DNA from: Micavibrio_A sp040381535
GTDB lineage: Bacteria > Pseudomonadota > Alphaproteobacteria > Micavibrionales > Micavibrionaceae
NCBI GenBank assembly: GCA_040381535.1
Contig: JBEIHF010000006.1
Coordinates: 16,438 to 80,437, forward strand
Length of the DNA stretch: 64,000 nucleotides
Reading direction: 5' to 3'
Under the pieces are notes generated by a model that was not told where the DNA came from, ran no database searches, and worked only from the letters and a program-made list of their open reading frames with translations. Position 1 is the stretch's first letter. Every line of letters starts with the position of its first letter. Of this stretch, positions 59,015 to 64,000 are shown one piece after another. A program made the translations under genes and the position numbers.

Positions 59015-60286
59015 ATGAGAAGAGTCGTCGTTACAGGTATGGGTATAGTCTCGCCGCTGGGCGTGGGCGTCAAGCGCAACTGGGATTCCATCACCGCAGG
59101 CAAAAGCGGTATCCGCAAAATCGATGAGTTCGATTTGACCGATATGTCATCACATGTTGCGGGCATCGTTCCCAAAACAACCGACCCCGAACCCAAAGAC
59201 GGAAGCTTCAACGTCGATCTTTTCGTACCAGTCAAAGAACAAAAGAAAATCGACCGCTTTATCGAATACGCCATGGCCGCTGCGCAAGAAGCCGTCGAAG
59301 ATTCCGGCTGGGTTCCCGTAACCGAGGAAGATAAATGCCGTACAGGCGTGCTCATCGGCTCCGGTATCGGCGGAATTGGTACCATGTATGAAACGGCCAT
59401 CACGCTCAAAGAACGCGGACCGCGCCGTTTGTCGCCGTTCTGCATTCCGGCGATGCTCATCAACCTCGCATCCGGTCACGTTTCCATCAAATATGGATTC
59501 AAAGGCCCCAACCATTCCGTGGTTACTGCCTGCGCGACAGGCACGCACGCTATCGGTGATTCCGCACGCATCATTGCGCTGGGCGATTCCGATGTAATGA
59601 TCGCAGGCGGCGCGGAAGCCGCCGTGACGCAGTTGGGCGTTGCAGGCTTTGGTGCGGCGCGTGCACTTTCGACAGGTTACAACGACAACCCCACGGCAGC
59701 TTCGCGCCCGTTCGACGAAGGACGTGATGGTTTCGTTATCGCCGAAGGTTCGGGCGTGGTCGTTCTGGAAGAATACGAGCACGCGAAAAAACGCGGCGCG
59801 AAAATCTATGCAGAAATCATCGGTTACGGCATGTCGGGCGATGCATACCACATCACCTCCCCGTCTGAAGGCGGCGACGGCGGTTTCCGCGCTATGTCCG
59901 CGGCCCTGAAAAACGCAGGCATCAATCCCGAAGATGTTGATTACATCAACGCGCACGGCACATCGACGCCCGTGGGCGACGGTATCGAATGCACGGCTGT
60001 CAAACGTCTCTTTGCGAATTCGTTGAACAAAATATCGATGTCTTCGACCAAATCCGCCATCGGACACTTGCTCGGCGCTGCTGGCGCGGTAGAAGCGATC
60101 TATTCCATCAAGGCAATCGAAACGGGCGTGTTGCCCCCGACGCTGAATTTGGAAAATGTTTCGGAGTCCTGTCAGGGCCTAGATCTCGTGCCCAAAACGG
60201 CGAAAAACAAAAAGGTCAATATTGCATTGTCCAACTCGTTCGGTTTCGGTGGTACGAATGCCTCTGTGATAATGAAGGCTGTTTAA
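59015..60286 (+). CDS. fabF: Beta-ketoacyl-ACP synthase II FabF
   Basis: FabF elongates acyl-ACP by condensation with malonyl-ACP. From ATG 59015 (423 aa) it has RRVVVTGMGIVSPLGVGVKRNWDSI, the active-site Cys C173 in VVTACATGTHAIG, the His in YINAHGTSTPVGD and SAIGHLLGAAGAVEAIYSIKAI, and the ending ALSNSFGFGGTNASVIM. GAGG lies 6-9 bases before the ATG (GTG 59012 is also in frame). mltG follows 51 bases after the stop. Confidence 0.98.
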   Translation: MRRVVVTGMGIVSPLGVGVKRNWDSITAGKSGIRKIDEFDLTDMSSHVAGIVPKTTDPEPKDGSFNVDLFVPVKEQKKIDRFIEYAMAAAQEAVEDSGWVPVTEEDKCRTGVLIGSGIGGIGTMYETAITLKERGPRRLSPFCIPAMLINLASGHVSIKYGFKGPNHSVVTACATGTHAIGDSARIIALGDSDVMIAGGAEAAVTQLGVAGFGAARALSTGYNDNPTAASRPFDEGRDGFVIAEGSGVVVLEEYEHAKKRGAKIYAEIIGYGMSGDAYHITSPSEGGDGGFRAMSAALKNAGINPEDVDYINAHGTSTPVGDGIECTAVKRLFANSLNKISMSSTKSAIGHLLGAAGAVEAIYSIKAIETGVLPPTLNLENVSESCQGLDLVPKTAKNKKVNIALSNSFGFGGTNASVIMKAV

Positions 60287-60337
60287 AAAGCTTCCCCATA
60301 TAAACTATTTGCCTTAGGCCTCTTTGAAGGCCAAACT

Positions 60338-61339
60338 ATGCCCGTGAAAAAATTCTTCATTCTGCTTTTTATGGTTTTCCTCATCGGCTTGCTTGTCGCA
60401 GGCGGATGGTTTGTGATGATGATCAATTCCTTGGAATCAGCAGGGCCGCTCCCCGAAACCAAAATCGTTTTTATCGAGCGCGGCAAGGGCGTGAGCGCCA
60501 TTGGCGATATTCTGGAGAAAGAAGGCGTGATCCGCTCCGCGCTGATCTTCAAGATCATGGTAAAGCTCGAAGCCGATGCGCGCTCGTTAAAGGCTGGAGA
60601 ATATGAATTCCCCGCACAAGTCACACAGCAAGATGCGCTGGAGATGATGCGTGAAGGAAAAGTCTATGACCGCAAAGTCACGCTCCCCGAAGGCGTAACG
60701 TCATGGCAGGTGGTGGAAACGCTGAAAGCCCTAACCGATATGAGCGGCGAGACGGCGGAGATTCCGGCCGAAGGATCGCTTCTGCCCGAAACCTATCATT
60801 ACATCAAGAACGACGACCGCGCCGCGCTCTTGGCCAAGATGAAAGACGCGATGGATAAAACCGTGGCCGAACTCTGGCCCATGCGCGAGGCGGATTCACC
60901 CGTGAAAACCGAGCAGGAATTATTGGTGCTTGCTTCCATCGTGGAAAAAGAAACGGGCGTGGCATCGGAGCGTGCGAAGGTCGCGGGCGTGTTCATCAAC
61001 CGTTTGAACAAAGGCATGCCACTGCAATCCGATCCCACCGTGATCTACGGCATTACCAAAGGCGAAATTCAGAGCGCGGGGCAGGGGCCGTTGGGACGAC
61101 GTTTGCTTTCAAAAGATTTGGAAGTAGACACACCTTACAACACATATGTGAATGCAGGATTGCCGCCCACGCCGATTGCAAACCCCGGCCGCGCGTCGAT
61201 AGAAGCCGTACTGCATCCCGAAAAGCATGATTTCATTTATTTCGTTGCGGACGGGACGGGCGGGCATGTGTTTGCAAGGACGCTGTCCGAGCACAACAAC
61301 AACGTGGCCCGTTGGCGCAAGATACGCAAAAGCCAATAA
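60338..61339 (+). CDS. mltG: Endolytic transglycosylase MltG
   Basis: MltG cleaves nascent glycan strands in the periplasm and may set strand length. The 333-aa protein has one N-terminal transmembrane helix (about 4-27), a LysM-like segment (about 42-105, including VFIERGKGVSAIGDILEKEGV), and the YceG catalytic domain with the Glu in LVLASIVEKETGVASER, LNKGMPLQSDPTVIYGI, and GLPPTPIANPGRASIEAVLHP. Its place after fabF is common in Alphaproteobacteria. Confidence 0.97.
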   Translation: MPVKKFFILLFMVFLIGLLVAGGWFVMMINSLESAGPLPETKIVFIERGKGVSAIGDILEKEGVIRSALIFKIMVKLEADARSLKAGEYEFPAQVTQQDALEMMREGKVYDRKVTLPEGVTSWQVVETLKALTDMSGETAEIPAEGSLLPETYHYIKNDDRAALLAKMKDAMDKTVAELWPMREADSPVKTEQELLVLASIVEKETGVASERAKVAGVFINRLNKGMPLQSDPTVIYGITKGEIQSAGQGPLGRRLLSKDLEVDTPYNTYVNAGLPPTPIANPGRASIEAVLHPEKHDFIYFVADGTGGHVFARTLSEHNNNVARWRKIRKSQ

Positions 61340-61939
61340 TTATTTCTGATCTTCGTCGGATTTTTTGCTGGTTTTCTTCGCGGTTTTTTGCGCAGAAGAA
61401 GCACCGGTTCCCCCCAATCCCGCCATCTGAGGCGCGCCTTGCACCTGCGGCACGGCGGCCAATTGTATCTGGCGTTGCAGAGCGGGAGAGAATTTCAACG
61501 CATGTGGATTGATGCCGCGCAAAACGGACCGTGCAGAATCTTCATCGCCCAGATTTTCGCGGTGGAGCGCTTGCGCGAAATTACAGCGCTTCATAAATTG
61601 TTCGAACGCGACAACAGCGCGTTTGGGTTTTGTGATACCCACGGTTTGTCCGAAATCACTTCCATAGGGATCGTTCAAATACATCAGAGGGAGTTCGAAT
61701 GAATCCGTGAGCAACCCGTCTTCGAGATAGCCCATATACATGCGGTGGGCGAAGAGCAGTTTTTCACGGTGTGAGACTTCCATCGGCACGTTCAAATGCA
61801 TCGTATCGCCGCTGTCTAATTCGACGGTCAATTCCTGCGTCTGGGCATCGAGAATGACCCCGATCGGCTGCGCTTTGAAAGCGGCGTTGCAGACCAGTCC
61901 GGCTTCGTTGTGCCCTGTCAGGAAGAGGTCAATATTCAA
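61340..61939 (-). CDS. Hypothetical soluble protein
   Basis: The 199-aa protein has no recognised family. It starts with a beta-rich segment (NIDLFLTGHNEAGLVCNAAFKAQPIGVIL) and QTQELTVELDSGDTMHLNVPM, followed by helices with REKLLFAHRMYMGYLEDG, and ends in a disordered, Lys/Ser-rich tail (KTAKKTSKKSDEDQK). The start codon appears to be TTG 61939, with AAAAGGA about 12 bases upstream; no ATG occurs earlier than the HLNVP region. Convergent with mltG. Function unknown. Confidence 0.65.
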   Translation of the reverse strand: MNIDLFLTGHNEAGLVCNAAFKAQPIGVILDAQTQELTVELDSGDTMHLNVPMEVSHREKLLFAHRMYMGYLEDGLLTDSFELPLMYLNDPYGSDFGQTVGITKPKRAVVAFEQFMKRCNFAQALHRENLGDEDSARSVLRGINPHALKFSPALQRQIQLAAVPQVQGAPQMAGLGGTGASSAQKTAKKTSKKSDEDQK

Positions 61940-62018
61940 AGGGATAATCGGTCCTTTTCAGCTTGCTATAAATAGTCTATCAAATGCCTGTAAGCAAAGA
62001 CAAACGGGTATTAGGTAT

Positions 62019-63962
62019 ATGTGCGGCATAGCCGGATTTTTCAATCCCGCCAAAGGGCTAGACAAGCGGGAATTGCACGCCACAGGCACCGCCATGAACC
62101 GCGCGCTGGCCCATCGCGGCCCCGATGCCAACGATGTCTGGCAAGATCCCGAAATTCCCGTGGTTCTGGCGCAGGGCCGATTGGCCATTATTGACCTATC
62201 CGAAAAAGGCCTCCAGCCGATGCCATCCCACAGCGGCAGATATGTCATTGTCTATAATGGCGAGATTTATAATTATCGTGAACTCGCGGCAGATTTGAAA
62301 ACCCGCGGGCATAAATTCGAAGGGGCAAGCGACACCGAAGTTTTGCTCACGGCCATCGAAGATTACGGTTTCGAAGGGGCATTGCAAAAAATCAACGGCA
62401 TGTTCGCGTTCGCACTGTGGGACAGAAAAGAAAAAATCCTACATTTCGCGCGCGATCGTTTCGGCAAAAAACCGCTTTACATCGGATGGGCGGGAAAATC
62501 TCTGGTCTTCGGATCGGAACTGAAAGCGCTGCATGCCAATCCCGAATTCAAACCCGAACTGGACCGCAATGTTTTATCGCTCTATATGCGCTTTGGCTAT
62601 GTTTGCGCGCCATATGCGATCTTCAAGAATGTCTGGCAGTTGCTTCCTGGCGGGCGTTTGAGTTTGCATGTTGAGACGATGAACGCAGGTGAAGACCTTG
62701 CCAAACGCATGCAACTTTACTGGTCGCTTCCCGAAGCCGTTAACAAGGCGCGCGCCAATCCTGTGATGGGCAGCGAAGAAGACATCATACGTGATTTCGA
62801 AGATATGCTCTCCAAAGCCACAGCGCAGAGGATGATTTCCGATGTGCCATTGGGCGCGTTTTTATCGGGCGGGATTGATTCCTCCACTGTCACCGCGCTC
62901 ATGCAAAAACATTCAGCAAAGCCTGTAAAAACATTCTCCATCGGCTTCGAAGAAGACGGATGGGATGAATCATCGGCAGCGTCTAAGGTCGCCGCGCATC
63001 TGGGCACCGATCATGAATCTTTTGTGGTTACATCGCAGGCCGCGCAGGACGTTATTCCGCAACTGCCCTACATGTTCGACGAGCCGTTCGCAGACGCATC
63101 GCAAATCCCGACATATATTTTGAGCAAGCTCACCAAAAAACATGTCACCGTGGCGCTCACGGGGGATGGCGGCGATGAAATCCTCGGCGGGTACCAACGC
63201 CACACCCATATCCCCGCACTGTGGAACAAGATTTCATGGATGCCGACCGCAGTGCGCCGTTCCATGGGGAATTTCGCTCTTCGCGTACCGCAACAAGCCT
63301 ATGACCGCCTGACATCCTATCCGCAGTTCGGACGGCGCGTGCACCGGATGGCGCAGGCCGTGTCGCAAAGCGATGAAAAAAATCTATACGCCGCAATGCT
63401 GCAGGTCTGGCCCGAACAAGAAGGTGTTGTGCTGGGCGCCACCGCGCCGCTGATCCCGCTCGACGATCCCGCGATGTGGCCCGAAGGTTTATCGCTGCCT
63501 GAAAAAATGATTTACGCGGATACACTATCTTACCGCCCCAACGATCTGATGGTCAAAACCGACCGCGCGGCTATGGCCGTAGCATTGGAGGCGCGCGCGC
63601 CGCTCATGGATTACCAGCTCTGTGAATATAGCTGGCGCCTGCCCATGGACATGAAGATACGCGGGCTGGAAGGCAAATGGCTGCTCCGCCGCATCTTGGA
63701 AAAACATGTGCCCAAGGCCTTGTTCGACCGCCCCAAGACGGGTTTTGGCGTGCCGCTCCATCAATGGTTGCGCGGGCCTTTAAAAACGTGGGGCGATGAC
63801 TTGCTCAATATTGACGCACTCAGAAAACAGAATATCCTAAACGCCGAATTGGTGGCGGGACGCTGGCAGGACTTTCAAACGGGCCGCGGCGGCAACGCCA
63901 ACGCCACGGATCTGTGGACGGCCTTAATGTTCCAAGCGTGGCATAACAAGTGGATGGGTTGA
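62019..63962 (+). CDS. asnB: Asparagine synthase (glutamine-hydrolysing), AsnB type
   Basis: A class II glutamine amidotransferase joined to an ATP-pyrophosphatase domain. From ATG 62019 (647 aa) C2 is the N-terminal nucleophile (MCGIAGFF); the upstream frame to 61740 is antisense to the previous gene and can be ruled out. SGGIDSSTV is the PP-loop, and GDGGDEILGGYQR and RADRAAM-like KTDRAAMAVALEARAP complete the synthetase site. This long form is often found in surface-polysaccharide clusters rather than in asparagine supply, and an epimerase gene starts right after it. Confidence 0.93.
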   Translation: MCGIAGFFNPAKGLDKRELHATGTAMNRALAHRGPDANDVWQDPEIPVVLAQGRLAIIDLSEKGLQPMPSHSGRYVIVYNGEIYNYRELAADLKTRGHKFEGASDTEVLLTAIEDYGFEGALQKINGMFAFALWDRKEKILHFARDRFGKKPLYIGWAGKSLVFGSELKALHANPEFKPELDRNVLSLYMRFGYVCAPYAIFKNVWQLLPGGRLSLHVETMNAGEDLAKRMQLYWSLPEAVNKARANPVMGSEEDIIRDFEDMLSKATAQRMISDVPLGAFLSGGIDSSTVTALMQKHSAKPVKTFSIGFEEDGWDESSAASKVAAHLGTDHESFVVTSQAAQDVIPQLPYMFDEPFADASQIPTYILSKLTKKHVTVALTGDGGDEILGGYQRHTHIPALWNKISWMPTAVRRSMGNFALRVPQQAYDRLTSYPQFGRRVHRMAQAVSQSDEKNLYAAMLQVWPEQEGVVLGATAPLIPLDDPAMWPEGLSLPEKMIYADTLSYRPNDLMVKTDRAAMAVALEARAPLMDYQLCEYSWRLPMDMKIRGLEGKWLLRRILEKHVPKALFDRPKTGFGVPLHQWLRGPLKTWGDDLLNIDALRKQNILNAELVAGRWQDFQTGRGGNANATDLWTALMFQAWHNKWMG

Positions 63963-63963
63963 T

Positions 63964-64000
63964 ATGAAGATTGCGGTAACCGGCGGATCAGGATTTATCG
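63964..64000 (+). CDS. NAD-dependent epimerase/dehydratase (N-terminus only)
   Basis: ATG 63964 opens a frame reading MKIAVTGGSGFI to the window edge, the Rossmann TGGxGFI motif of NAD-dependent sugar epimerases/dehydratases. It begins one base after the asnB stop, so the two are coupled. The first 12 residues cannot tell the substrate. Confidence 0.6.
   Translation, partial: MKIAVTGGSGFI

Noticed and set aside
59150..60067. Leftward 305-codon frame antisense to fabF
   Set aside because: FabF is complete on the plus strand; this frame arises from codon bias.
1..64000. CRISPR arrays, transposons, prophage, rRNA or tRNA genes
   Set aside because: I looked for regular spacer repeats, terminal inverted repeats with transposases, integrases and tRNA-like cloverleaves and saw none that I could support by eye. 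A tRNAscan or ISfinder run would settle it.

Overview
The window looks like chromosomal DNA from an alphaproteobacterium of roughly balanced GC, probably from a deep or poorly sampled lineage. The evidence is gene content and order. There is an NDUFA12-type complex I accessory gene, an MCE gene (mlaD), a DUF2155 gene, aat, accC/accB, aroQ, a PCuAC/DsbA/DsbA/M48 run, and fabD-fabG-acpP-fabF-mltG, all in arrangements familiar from Alphaproteobacteria. I see no rRNA, tRNA, CRISPR array, integrase, transposase or prophage. The window is dense housekeeping sequence with small accessory insertions.

Layout. 1-2.8 kb: a membrane protein running off the left edge, a SPOR-domain D-Ala-D-Ala carboxypeptidase, and a divergent phasin whose promoter abuts a palindrome. 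2.9-6.9 kb: clpS-clpA, a scar where two 5'-truncated genes meet head to head, and a RidA-family gene. 7-17.8 kb: NDUFA12-like gene, mlaD, DUF2155 gene and aat, then an esterase, accC, a GNAT, accB, aroQ, a PCuAC copper chaperone, two DsbA-like proteins, an M48 protease, a membrane protein and rlmE. 17.8-25.4 kb: an unknown gene between two related hairpin repeats, guaB, small exported Ala-rich proteins, an ene-reductase, an RsmB-type methyltransferase, a decayed stretch and a MarR-like regulator. 25.4-30 kb: metF, then metB-metE behind a SAM-I (S-box) riboswitch. 30-40.8 kb: a divergent aminotransferase, guaA, a tiny DUF1272-like gene, a histone-H1-like protein, an M32 carboxypeptidase, thrC, two M16 peptidases, a RimJ-type GNAT and a YqgE/AlgH protein. 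40.9-47 kb: an sxtJ/small protein/carbamoyltransferase/SGNH module downstream of a class A PBP. 47-50.4 kb: an amino-acid ABC transporter whose binding-protein gene carries a large internal deletion, then mlaF-mlaE. 50.4-55.1 kb: alr, dnaB, rplI-rpsR-rpsF and an unknown gene. 55.5-61.3 kb: fabD, an AT-rich exported protein, fabG, a HAD phosphatase, acpP, fabF and mltG. 61.3-64 kb: an unknown gene, an asnB-type amidotransferase and the start of an NAD-dependent epimerase, possibly the edge of a polysaccharide cluster.

The strongest non-coding signal is the S-box riboswitch on metB-metE, a class unusual in Alphaproteobacteria. The most interesting gene group is the four-gene set matching the sxtI/J/K/L part of the saxitoxin cluster, found here with no toxin pathway nearby. 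I do not see a clearly new multigene system. Best leads for new biology are that module, the repeat pair around 17.8-18.6 kb, and the short unknown exported proteins.
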